A stretch of 26,855 bases of DNA from Paratrimastix pyriformis. Taxonomy: Eukaryota; Preaxostyla; Paratrimastigidae. The stretch lies in the NCBI GenBank assembly GCA_027972325.1, contig JAPMOS010000337.1, forward strand, positions 1-26,855. Reading direction: 5' to 3'. Made by a program: the position numbers and the translations under genes. Shown piece by piece: positions 16,878-25,119 of the stretch. A model generated the notes under the pieces. That model saw only the letters and a list, made by a program, of their open reading frames with translations. It had not been told where the DNA came from and ran no database searches. Numbering within the stretch: the first letter of the stretch is position 1; every line of letters starts with the position of its first letter.

Positions 16878-16920
16878 ACGGCACAGTGTCGCGAAGCCAC
16901 CTATTTTTTGTTATCGCTAA

Positions 16921-19900
16921 ATGGCTGACTCAAGCACTAGTATTCAAGCTGCGCAGCTCGTTCTCTGTCCTGGAGCATCATCTGCGCAAATCACAACCAG
17001 TAGCAACAACCCGGTCAAGTTTCCATCTGGGGCTATCGTGTCATCGCTTTCCGTGACGGGCGCGTCGGACTTTGTGGGCGATGTTGTGTTTCATGGGAAC
17101 GTCGCGCTATCTCAAGCGCCAACAATGGATCTCAAGCTGCGGCAACTCACCGACGTCTCAATTGCTGCAGACGACACGACGGATAGGCGGCTGATGCGTT
17201 ACGACACGACTCTGGGGAAATGGGTTGCGGATATCACGTACGACGAAGCCGCCTCATCGAGCACGGTCGTGAAGCGGACGGCAAACGGTACAATCAATGC
17301 AGCTGTGATCAATGCATCTGGATCGCTTGTTGCCGACACGGTTTCTGAACGTACGGCCGATCATGGCGTGAGCGTGGATGGCGTGACGATGCGTGACGGG
17401 ATGGTGAACGCATCAAAGCTCGTGACTGCTACCGTGGAGACAACAACGCCTTCTCTTACTGACCTGAACTTGAACGGCGTTACGGTGCGCGGAGGCAACC
17501 TCACCGCGCAAACTCTGAGACTCAGCGGGCTTGCTTCGGGAGACGTTTATAGCACGAATGGCGCCATCACTGTTGTAGCCAATCGCGATCGCACCGGCCT
17601 TGAGGCGTTCGACAACACGCCAGGTTATGCATTCGACGCGTCTTATCACCTTTCCGTTGAGAGCGGTACAGGATGGGTTGCCGGCAAGCGTTTCGCGTGG
17701 ACTCCTGCCGTACTGAACACTGACACGACACTCGGTACTCCCACGCATCTCACAGTTGGAGGTGATGGGGCTCTCGCGATTACGGGTGATGATTCTGATT
17801 CGATATGGACGGGCAGCGTCGTGCTGCTCACCTTCCTACACACGGCGGCGCGGAGCTACGTGACGAACGACTATCTCACGACGGTTGATACGAGCCCTCT
17901 CTGTATGACCGCGCTAGATCACGCAGTAGGGACGACGCTTTCACCCGACTTCGCAGCCACGCTAACGGGAACGCAACTCGCGCTATCGCCGTACACACTT
18001 TCGTACCGCGGCATCACAATCAAGTCTGCGGCAATCACTAACGTTACCGAGATCCACAACTTTGCGTTCACCGGCGGTGTTTGGAGCGTGCCGCAGATTA
18101 GCACCAGCATCATTGCGCGGACGAGCTCAGGCGCGCAAAGCACAAACTACAGCGTCCATCTGTTGGGGTTGATGCCGTGTGCTGCAGGTCCGATCGTAGT
18201 TGATATACTGAGTCCGAACACGTTCACTTCCGCGCCCGAAGCGGCCATCTCGATTGATAACCGGGCGACAAGCATCCAGTTCGTTGGGTCGCTTGCCATG
18301 CTTCATGTCGTGCCGTTTATGTGGGTCATCCTTCAGAATGCGACGAGCGTGGTGGCCTCGACCTATCCAATCCGTCCACCGAGTGCTCCGACGCGTGAGA
18401 AGCTGGTCCTCACGATGAACGATCTCAGCGATTCCATGTTCAGCATCAACGGTGGCATTGGCCGGATATTTAGGCCTGATGCGACACGCGCCCTCGTGAT
18501 CAACTCCATCGCGTCCGAGTCGTACACCACAATGAGCAGCGCACTCAAGCTCACGTATGGCGGCTACACGACAGGGTTTGTATCGCGTGCCGCAGATGGA
18601 GTACTCAGCATGACCACAGGATCGTCAACGGCAACCAACTCCAGCATCGTGCTGCGTGATGCGACTGGCGCGAGCGCCTTCACCACACTCTCAACCAACG
18701 GCGCGGCGACGATTGGCGGCATCCTCACTGTTCCATCGGTTGCGTCGGCGGGAAACCTCAAGTTGCTTCTGAGCGGTTCGAACACAACGTGTGGGGTGTA
18801 CTGGGGAGGCTCGACGGCGGGATCTGGTCTTGATGGCGTGGGCACTCCGCCTTCCTGCGCGCCACTCACACTAACGGGAAACTGCTTGCGGCTCAAGACA
18901 GGAACCTCAACCGCAGGAACTGGTCTCATCGTCGAGGATAACAGCGGTGCCGTCAACTTTGCCGTGAACACATCCGGTGCGTCATACTCCCGTGGAAATC
19001 ACATCCTTGGCGGTACGCTGACCGTTGGTGGAACGACCTCCGCGAGCTTGCTGGGGACCGATTCAACGGGTCTTGTCGTTGCACGCACTGCTTCGATCAA
19101 CTCGGTGATAAATACCTATGCCCTCCGCGCTGGTGACGGGTCGTGCGGCTTTCACAAAGTTACTGGACCTGTCGGAAGCACGTTGCGGCTGGTGTTGAAC
19201 GGCACAGATCCAAACTGGGGGATGTATTACTCAGCCGTTGGCGCTACCGCACTGAACACTAACGTCTATGCGCCCGGTTGCAGCCAGATTGGTTTGACTG
19301 GTCCCGCAATCCATCTTAGCACATACAACGCTGACTCGGCGGGGTTTGTTTATGAGTCGACGAGCGGAACGTCTGGCACGACTGCAGTGCCGCAGTTCGC
19401 GGTGAACGCGCTCACGGGCAACACGTACGTGAACGGGACTCTCACCGTCAACGGTTCAACTCTTCGCCTCGGCAACAGTCCAAGTGCGACCATTGCAAGC
19501 GCTAACAAGCTCAACCTCGAGTCCGATTATGATCAAGTCGTGATTGGCGGCGACGCCACCAGCGTGCTCTATAATGCAGACGTTTCGAACTTCGGACTGG
19601 TGCTTCGCGCTGATGGGGCTGACGCGTTTCGGATCAGCAAGTCACGGATCGTTTCACCCGTCATCCTGGCCACAAATCTGGGGTCTTCGGGTGACGCTGT
19701 TGACGTGCGCATTGATTCTGATGGCCGGCTCGGTATGGCGCCATCTGCAGCCAAGTACAAGACCGATATCGTCGACATGCAGGACACATCTGCTATCTAT
19801 CAGCTCCATCCCGTTAACTTCCACTACAAAGCCGATGCCAACAGGACGAAATGCTACGGTTTGATAGCCGATGAAGCCTTTACCGTCTGTCCGGATCTGG

Positions 19901-20094
19901 TACGGATGAAGGATGGTGAAGTGGAGGGCCTCTACGAGCACAAGTTACCGTTTATGATGCTGAATGAGCTGCAGAAGCTCCATACGACAGTCACGGAACA
20001 GCGAGTCACCATCGCGTCCCTGCAAGCTCAAGTTGATGACCTGCGCTCCGGCATGGCGGCGCTGCTTGAGCTGGTGAAGTCGAAGCTGCAGTAA
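16921..20094 (+). CDS. 1057-aa fibre-like protein with C-terminal S74 intramolecular chaperone domain
   Basis: The long protein is rich in Ser, Thr, Gly, Ala and Asn with recurring TLTVNG- or GTLTVGG-type beta turns, the look of trimeric fibres or spikes. The final about 115 residues fit the Peptidase_S74 chaperone: PSAAKYKTDI at 941-950, then HPVNFHYK, GLIADEA and a closing coiled coil. In phage endosialidases this domain trimerises the fibre and then cuts itself off with a Ser/Lys dyad spaced by five. S942 and K947 have that spacing. Host-cell attachment is the likely role. The start has T6, 11 bases, TAAATG. The frame looks whole. Confidence 0.75.
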   Translation: MADSSTSIQAAQLVLCPGASSAQITTSSNNPVKFPSGAIVSSLSVTGASDFVGDVVFHGNVALSQAPTMDLKLRQLTDVSIAADDTTDRRLMRYDTTLGKWVADITYDEAASSSTVVKRTANGTINAAVINASGSLVADTVSERTADHGVSVDGVTMRDGMVNASKLVTATVETTTPSLTDLNLNGVTVRGGNLTAQTLRLSGLASGDVYSTNGAITVVANRDRTGLEAFDNTPGYAFDASYHLSVESGTGWVAGKRFAWTPAVLNTDTTLGTPTHLTVGGDGALAITGDDSDSIWTGSVVLLTFLHTAARSYVTNDYLTTVDTSPLCMTALDHAVGTTLSPDFAATLTGTQLALSPYTLSYRGITIKSAAITNVTEIHNFAFTGGVWSVPQISTSIIARTSSGAQSTNYSVHLLGLMPCAAGPIVVDILSPNTFTSAPEAAISIDNRATSIQFVGSLAMLHVVPFMWVILQNATSVVASTYPIRPPSAPTREKLVLTMNDLSDSMFSINGGIGRIFRPDATRALVINSIASESYTTMSSALKLTYGGYTTGFVSRAADGVLSMTTGSSTATNSSIVLRDATGASAFTTLSTNGAATIGGILTVPSVASAGNLKLLLSGSNTTCGVYWGGSTAGSGLDGVGTPPSCAPLTLTGNCLRLKTGTSTAGTGLIVEDNSGAVNFAVNTSGASYSRGNHILGGTLTVGGTTSASLLGTDSTGLVVARTASINSVINTYALRAGDGSCGFHKVTGPVGSTLRLVLNGTDPNWGMYYSAVGATALNTNVYAPGCSQIGLTGPAIHLSTYNADSAGFVYESTSGTSGTTAVPQFAVNALTGNTYVNGTLTVNGSTLRLGNSPSATIASANKLNLESDYDQVVIGGDATSVLYNADVSNFGLVLRADGADAFRISKSRIVSPVILATNLGSSGDAVDVRIDSDGRLGMAPSAAKYKTDIVDMQDTSAIYQLHPVNFHYKADANRTKCYGLIADEAFTVCPDLVRMKDGEVEGLYEHKLPFMMLNELQKLHTTVTEQRVTIASLQAQVDDLRSGMAALLELVKSKLQ

Positions 20095-20146
20095 AGCGTG
20101 CCATTTTTCGGTTGCTCTCGTAGGTGTCTATTTTTTCCAAGTCGAA

Positions 20147-21082
20147 ATGGCTGCACCAGCACAAGCAATCTCTGCTCAAGTCAAAGCACTCCAAGCAGAT
20201 CTTCAGGCGCGTTCCGCTGCTGCGACGGTGATGGAACCAGTGAACGTGCCACCCCCTCCCACGCTTGCCGTCGATCCGGCCGGCGTTCCCAATCCTCCTG
20301 TTGAACCCACAGACGAGATCGTGGAGATTGAGTTCGCGGACAAGGTGAAGCGCAACATCAAGGCTTCATGGCAGCGTCAAGTTCCCCTTCTCGCGTCGAG
20401 CAAGATCATGAGGAGCTCACTCAAGTTTGACCGTTACATCTTTCCCCTTCTGAACGGCGACACGTTGCGCTGGAGTGAGGACGTGGACACAAAGCGCGAG
20501 CTCGGTGAGATGGTAGAGGAGCTGCGCTGCTACGGAATGGCGCTTTCGGAAGGGCAACTCCAGTCGGTGTCGGACGGCAGCGGCTTCACGCGCCAGATCA
20601 ACAAGGTGCGCGACTACATCAACTCTCATGAGACCGCATGCTTCAACCGATCGTACCGAAACGCAACGACGCAGTTTGCCGCGCAATGGGACAAGTACGT
20701 CGCCGTCCTTGGCGCGAAGCTCCAATGCGAGAAGATGGAATCGCTCAAGTTCACGCTGCTCCGTGATACGGTGGTGTCGAAAGATATCTACAGCTTGCTT
20801 GATCTGAACCTCAAGTATCGCAACGTCGTGTATGAGTTCTTCGACTGGTTTGACGCGTTTGTGATCAGAGGCGACAGGGAAGGTCTCGTGCGGCGTACTG
20901 TGGATGTCGCGCTGAACATCGATATGAGTGTGCTGAATGGCGCCTCTGATGTGATGTCGATCGTGAACACCGTCTTGACGAGCTTCAAGGGCTCAAATAT
21001 CAACAAGGAGACGATAATCGCCAAGCTCGCAAGCATTGCGCAAGTCAGTGAGCTTCGTGGACAGGGTGAGACATCGGCCTGA
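20147..21082 (+). CDS. 311-aa hypothetical protein, helical, fibre-linked
   Basis: No family recognised. The N-terminal 70 residues are Ala/Pro-rich with a short helical heptad part. From about residue 60 to the end the protein is compactly helical with conserved-looking Trp and charged residues (WQRQVPLL, LRWSEDVD, FFDWFDAF). No membrane span or signal peptide. It follows the fibre gene by 52 bases, with T6, 10 bases, GAAATG before the start. A structural or assembly role is suggested by its place only. Confidence 0.65.
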   Translation: MAAPAQAISAQVKALQADLQARSAAATVMEPVNVPPPPTLAVDPAGVPNPPVEPTDEIVEIEFADKVKRNIKASWQRQVPLLASSKIMRSSLKFDRYIFPLLNGDTLRWSEDVDTKRELGEMVEELRCYGMALSEGQLQSVSDGSGFTRQINKVRDYINSHETACFNRSYRNATTQFAAQWDKYVAVLGAKLQCEKMESLKFTLLRDTVVSKDIYSLLDLNLKYRNVVYEFFDWFDAFVIRGDREGLVRRTVDVALNIDMSVLNGASDVMSIVNTVLTSFKGSNINKETIIAKLASIAQVSELRGQGETSA

Positions 21083-21160
21083 ATCCACAATGGGCAAAAG
21101 TGACCAGTTTTGGCGCCCGTGAGCGCGTCCGATTTTTTCATGTCGTCAAAACACTCCACA

Positions 21161-21795
21161 ATGGAAGCAGGAGCAGTTGCATTACCATTAGCCAGGTTGT
21201 CTCGACGCGAAGCAGCACTGAATATGCTGCCTGCGCCAACTCAGGCGAAGCCGAAGAAGCCTTCCGAGAAACCGGATATAAAGAAGGCTTGGACGAATTT
21301 GGAGGAAGCTGGCCGATCCTATTTCTGCACAGACTGGCGTGGTCAGGCGGAGACAAATCGCATCGCGGAACAACTTCCGCAAGTTTGTGATCAGTTATGC
21401 TAAAGCGGAGGCGCGCGAGTTCCGTAAGAAGCCTGAGACGTACCACATGACGGAGGCCGAGAAAGCTGCCGTGAAACGAACCTATCAAGCAGCAAAGGAT
21501 GCGGCGATTGCCCGTTTCGGAGACCCCACGCTTGAACCCGGAAACCCATAAGGCGGAGCGGAAGGCGCTTATGAAGCGAATCAACGGAGAAGCCCTCAGG
21601 GCCTCAGCGAAACTGAGCGCATCAATCCGCCGTGAAGGTGGCCACATGAATGGCTTTGGCGCGTCCCGCTATCCCGATATGGGAGGTGACTTCTATGATC
21701 GCCAGCGCGTTGAGGCGCCTTCAGAAGAGGAACAGGCACGCATAAGAGCCGTTCAGCAGCACGTCGCTGAACAAATGTGGCCAGGTCGCATCTAG
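21161..21795 (+). CDS. Small basic protein region, reading not resolved
   Basis: The ATG at 21161 follows a T6 run and a CAAAAC tract spaced as before the capsid gene, so a gene probably starts here. Its first product is an 80-aa basic, Ala/Lys/Pro-rich protein with a TNLEEAGRSYFCTDW segment. Two further short basic, helical frames overlap in the rest of the stretch. The whole may be one or several small genes, and the locus may be broken. A basic DNA-condensing or core protein is conceivable but unproven. Confidence 0.4.
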
Positions 21796-21852
21796 ACGAA
21801 ATCTGATTAAGGAGCCCCAGAAAAAGCAAGGCGCAGGAAAATAACCCGCCCG

Positions 21853-21875
21853 CCCAAAATTTTCAAAATTTTGGG
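21853..21875. terminator. Perfect 23-bp palindrome between genes
   Basis: CCCAAAATTTT and its reverse complement are separated by one C. It lies in an AT-rich intergenic stretch (21796-21946) that also contains T- and A-runs. Such a hairpin could end transcripts of the upstream gene or be a protein-binding site. The structure is seen; the role is inferred. Confidence 0.5.
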
Positions 21876-21946
21876 TTTTCTACTTTGAAAACTTTTTCAG
21901 TTTTAAAAGAATTTCTGGGCGGCGAAAAAAATATCTCGCCTTCAAA

Positions 21947-22210
21947 ATGCAAGAACAGCCACAGTTTCAACGTTTCTTCGGAGCACTCGGCTCTGATGCA
22001 CTTCGAGGCCTCTTTCTCTATCTAAACGGAATAGGCTACCAGGTTGGCGGGCGACCTCCAACGGTGGCGGCGGGGAGCAACGAATCAGAGAAGCAGGCAT
22101 CATTCACGATTGGAGCCTCACGACGTCGGAAGATAACCGCCTACTCCGCGGTATGCGATCAAATGCGAGCGTTGAGGACGCGATCAACCAGGCCAAGTCA
22201 GGAAACGTGA
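21947..22210 (+). CDS. 87-aa hypothetical protein
   Basis: The start follows CTCGCCTTCAAAATG, close to the element's usual start context. The product (MQEQPQFQRFFGALGSDALRGL...) has an amphipathic helical first half and a basic second half, with no known domain. It overlaps the next, longer frame by 58 bases. Whether the two are separate genes or one locus cannot be settled here. Confidence 0.4.
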   Translation: MQEQPQFQRFFGALGSDALRGLFLYLNGIGYQVGGRPPTVAAGSNESEKQASFTIGASRRRKITAYSAVCDQMRALRTRSTRPSQET

Positions 22211-23133
22211 TGTGTCAAACTCTCTTCTCTCACCTTCCGCCACCGCGCGCGCCAGGCCAAGGCCCTCAACCGCGCATCGCGAAAGCGCCGGCACGGCAAA
22301 TGCCGCAGGTCCAGATCAACCCTCCTCTTCCGCAACAGCCAGCGCCGCTACCTGCCCCGTACCAAGAGCTTCCCGCTTCGGCAGATGTCGGACAACGAAT
22401 GCGGGCACTCCGCGAACGTGTTGAAGCACTGATCACCCTCCACGAGCAACGGAAACATATCGACGCTCAAATTGATGAGCTCATTCGGGTGATTCGCGTG
22501 ATCGGGGGTATTCAAAACGCGCTAAGTTGCAGCCGTCCAACTATTCCAATGCCGATGCCAATGCCCATGACGATGATGCCTCCGCGACCAATCGAAGCCC
22601 CGATGATGCCGATGCCCATGCCCATGCCCATGCCGATGCCGATCGTTCCGCAAACGCCTGCTCCCGTTCCAGCACCACCGCCCGCGCCAGAGAAGCCGAT
22701 TGAGCGGCCGCTTTCAACTGTCCCCGCAACGCCGCCACCACCGCCTCCGCCAAAACGCGTCGAACCGAGGACGCCTGCCAAGCCAGCGGCTAAACCAATC
22801 GCGAAGTCACCGGCTAAACCGCCGCGCGATCCACTTCTTGCGAGCCTCCCCGCCGAAGCAGCATTCAATGCTGGCGGTAACCTCATGTGCACCATTTGCG
22901 ATGTGGCCTTCGCAACAAATCGAGATGACACTGATGGAAGGCTTCGGCAAACCTTTGGTCGCCATGTGAAGAGTCGTGGACATGAAAGTAGTTATGAGAG
23001 TAGGCCGCGATTTTCACACACAATTTTCAAGAGCTTGCGTTGTTATTTGAGGCAAAATCGATTTCTTCAGAACAAAATCTTTTTTTCTCATTCATCAACA
23101 TCGAAAAGGAGCATTTTATTTTATCAGCTTTGA
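22153..23133 (+). CDS. 326-aa proline/methionine-rich protein with a C-terminal zinc-finger-like motif
   Basis: It has no recognised family. A helical segment (about residues 75-120) separates two Pro-rich regions. The second begins with long Pro-Met alternation (about 133-165), then poly-Pro and Ala/Lys/Pro repeats. Near residues 250-280 CTIC...GRHVKSRGH gives C-x2-C-x21-H-x5-H, a possible zinc finger. The last about 45 codons run past the GC/AT boundary into AT-rich tandem repeat, so the native C-terminus may lie earlier. It is the rightmost gene of the virus-like element. Confidence 0.5.
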   Translation: MRSNASVEDAINQAKSGNVMCQTLFSHLPPPRAPGQGPQPRIAKAPARQMPQVQINPPLPQQPAPLPAPYQELPASADVGQRMRALRERVEALITLHEQRKHIDAQIDELIRVIRVIGGIQNALSCSRPTIPMPMPMPMTMMPPRPIEAPMMPMPMPMPMPMPIVPQTPAPVPAPPPAPEKPIERPLSTVPATPPPPPPPKRVEPRTPAKPAAKPIAKSPAKPPRDPLLASLPAEAAFNAGGNLMCTICDVAFATNRDDTDGRLRQTFGRHVKSRGHESSYESRPRFSHTIFKSLRCYLRQNRFLQNKIFFSHSSTSKRSILFYQL

Positions 23134-23310
23134 ATGATTTAAGCATTAATTTTCTCGAGCTACAAACGTTATTTGAGGCTAAAATCGAATTCTTCAGAGC
23201 AAAATCTTTTTTCTCAATGTTTTTTAAGTAAAACGAGCATTTTATTTTAATCAGCTTGGAATGATTTAAGCTACAAAACGAAATTAGAGGCAAAAGCGAA
23301 TTCTCCATGC
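23042..23310 (+). repeat. Diverged AT-rich tandem repeat, about 112-126 bp period
   Basis: Units start with GTTATTTGAGGC or a variant at 23042, 23168 and 23280 (the last partial). Units share AAAATCGAATTCTTCAGA-like and AGCATTTTATTTTA-like blocks and GAATGATTTAAGC. It lies exactly where GC-rich coding changes to AT-rich DNA. It may belong to the end of the Polinton relic or the insertion site. Confidence 0.75.
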
Positions 23311-23828
23311 ATTTTCAATTTTTTTCCATTTTTGTCCCAGAAATTTTTTGCCATTTTTGTCAAATCAAACAATTCAATCATCTTAAGCATCAAACGAAAG
23401 AGAATTCAATCAGAAACAGCTTATCTCTTCATTCAAAATAAAATTTTCAAAAGTGTTCATGTGATAATAATCAATCTTAAGTAAATGATGCATTCTTTTT
23501 GATTGAATCAGCTCAAATAATTGATTCTAAGAAAATGGAAAAGTATGACAAAATGATAAAACAATATGAAATTTGATTTCAGCACCGAGCCCTTTAAAGC
23601 GAAAATTTACTCAGCTTTGACATGAATTGAAAGAGAAATCAATCAGATTTACCTTCTATTTCAAAGAGATAAAAACAGCGTTTCATCATTTGAGCTCTGA
23701 GTGTTTTAAGATGATAATTCAATGAGCTACTGGGGCTAACTCAATGAAATAGTGAACGAGTGATAGCAGTTGATTAACATGTAAAGGTATTTGAAGAAAA
23801 ATAATTATCTATAGTTAGTATATAGAGA
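23311..23828. other. AT-rich stretch without recognisable gene
   Basis: About 500 bases of AT-rich DNA with short duplications such as CCATTTTTGTC (23328, 23351) and GATTGAATCA-like pieces. No open frame of interest, RNA gene or domain remnant was seen. It probably belongs to the end region of the Polinton relic. Confidence 0.6.
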
Positions 23829-23999
23829 ATGAATTGTGATAAGCATCCAGTTAAGATTGATAGGGCGCTATTTGAACTCCTACAGGAGTTGATTAAGCTT
23901 CATGGTGATGAATATTTCACTGTTACAATAACTAAGAAGAAAGGAGATGAGAGTGACGATTCCACAACAATAGTGTATGAAAATGAATATTTCCATTAA
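23829..23999 (+). CDS. 56-aa small ORF, hypothetical
   Basis: A short frame MNCDKHPVKIDRALFELLQE..., acidic and Lys-rich, ending EYFH. It has an amphipathic helix (LFELLQELIKLHG) and two short strands. AT-rich like its surroundings and convergent with the integrase relic. No family recognised. It may be a small Polinton gene or chance. Confidence 0.3.
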   Translation: MNCDKHPVKIDRALFELLQELIKLHGDEYFTVTITKKKGDESDDSTTIVYENEYFH

Positions 24000-24009
24000 C
24001 GGAGCTTCA

Positions 24010-25022
24010 TATCATGCATTATATTATCTGTGTCAATACCTTCTCGAGTCAGTCTTCGTTTGACGAGTCTTTTCTTCTTTGTGTCATCAATCTTCTTGAC
24101 AGCTTTTCAGTGCTCTCCCTTCTCGATGATTTCACCAACCTTCTTCAACTCATATTGTTTGTAGTGTTTTTCAACAGTTCTCCAGACTTCAGGTTCTTGA
24201 GAACATACTTTTTACCATTGAATGAGTCAATGATATAGACAGCGAGAGAATACTTATACCATCACCTTTAGCGAATGCTTTGAGCTCGAACAGCACGAAC
24301 ATGGTCACCAATATTATAAATACGTTCTATTTGAGTGACTGATTGTTTGTTTGTATCATGGTTGTTGAACACATTATAAGGTGTTGCTTTAATGGTTCTG
24401 TGGTAATCATTGTTGTAAGAAGATACCAAATCAGGAAGAACTTTAGTCCAATCAGGTCACCAGAAGAGACGCCAACGTTGTAGTTTGAGAACAATTGTAC
24501 GATTGAATCGTTCAACAATACTATTCTTATTGATTTCTTCAGGGTCACTGAAATGAGCCACAACATGATTATCAGTCATCCATTTGACATATTGTTTAGC
24601 TTGGAATTCATTGTCACAGTTGATGTTTTCAGGAGTACCTTTTAAGTCATCATGGAAGATACTTTTAATTGCTTTGAGAACCTCAGTGGGCTTTCTTGTT
24701 TTAAGTGGACGACAGGCAGCATAACGAGAGTACACATCAATAACACAGAGGATGTTCTCGAATCCAGTTCTCGTCTTAAAACGATCATAGATGATGATAT
24801 CCATCTGAACACATGCGAGAGCAGTATGAGCCACAATCGTGTTGAACTTTTTGGGTTTCTATCTTCTTTCATGATTTGATAATCAGGTGTCTTATTTAGC
24901 ACGTTTTGGACAGCATCTAAGGTGATTTTCTTGTCATCTTGTTTGAGTTTTCGATACAATTTAGGAGCAGAAACAAAGCCCGTTTTAGGATTGCTATAAG
25001 CATTTTGAATGGTCTTTTCCAT
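24010..25022 (-). pseudogene. Polinton-type integrase (retroviral-like DDE), fossil
   Basis: Reading on -, the N-terminal part (SNPKTGF...KLYRKLKQDDKKIT) matches the usual start of Polinton integrases. The catalytic core shows VIDVYSRYA, a CDNEF block and IVERFNRT, the typical DDE surroundings. The downstream part, toward 24010, has Lys-rich remnants such as IIDSFNGKKYVLKNL that may be the C-terminal chromodomain-like region. The enzyme would insert Polinton DNA with short target duplications. It is broken, with several breaks. Confidence 0.8.
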
Positions 25023-25119
25023 TAGTATAATGTTATAAAATTAAAAGTGACTTAGAGAACCTTAAATTTATAGATTAATAAAATATTATGAAAAAATTTT
25101 ATCTCACACTACTATAGAC
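25023..25119. promoter_or_regulatory. Divergent intergenic region of the Polinton relic
   Basis: About 97 very AT-rich bases between the integrase and polymerase starts. They contain TATAATGTTATAAAATT-like and AATAAAATATTATG runs. A shared promoter is likely from the divergent layout, but no defined element can be proven. Confidence 0.4.

Larger units (their letters stand above)
8950..23000. mobile_element. Virus-like element of the Polinton-like virus / virophage kind (Bamfordvirae-like), capsid-bearing
   Basis: A gene-dense block with even base composition, distinct from both AT-rich flanks. It carries a probable double-jelly-roll MCP, an A32-type ATPase, an L1/F9-like myristoylated membrane protein, a long fibre and several unknown, probably virion-related proteins in short-spaced runs on both strands. 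Shared T-run/AAATG start contexts tie the genes together. No polymerase, helicase, primase or integrase was seen. Ends are inferred from composition: the left near the GGGT tract, the right near the tandem repeats at 23042. The main genes look whole; the right-hand 2 kb is less clear, with perhaps one or two breaks. This suggests a young insertion or one kept by selection. Confidence 0.75.

Noticed and set aside
22512-22931. Gly/Ile/Met-rich - strand frame
   Set aside because: Reverse reading of the Pro-Met repeat on +, with no independent support.
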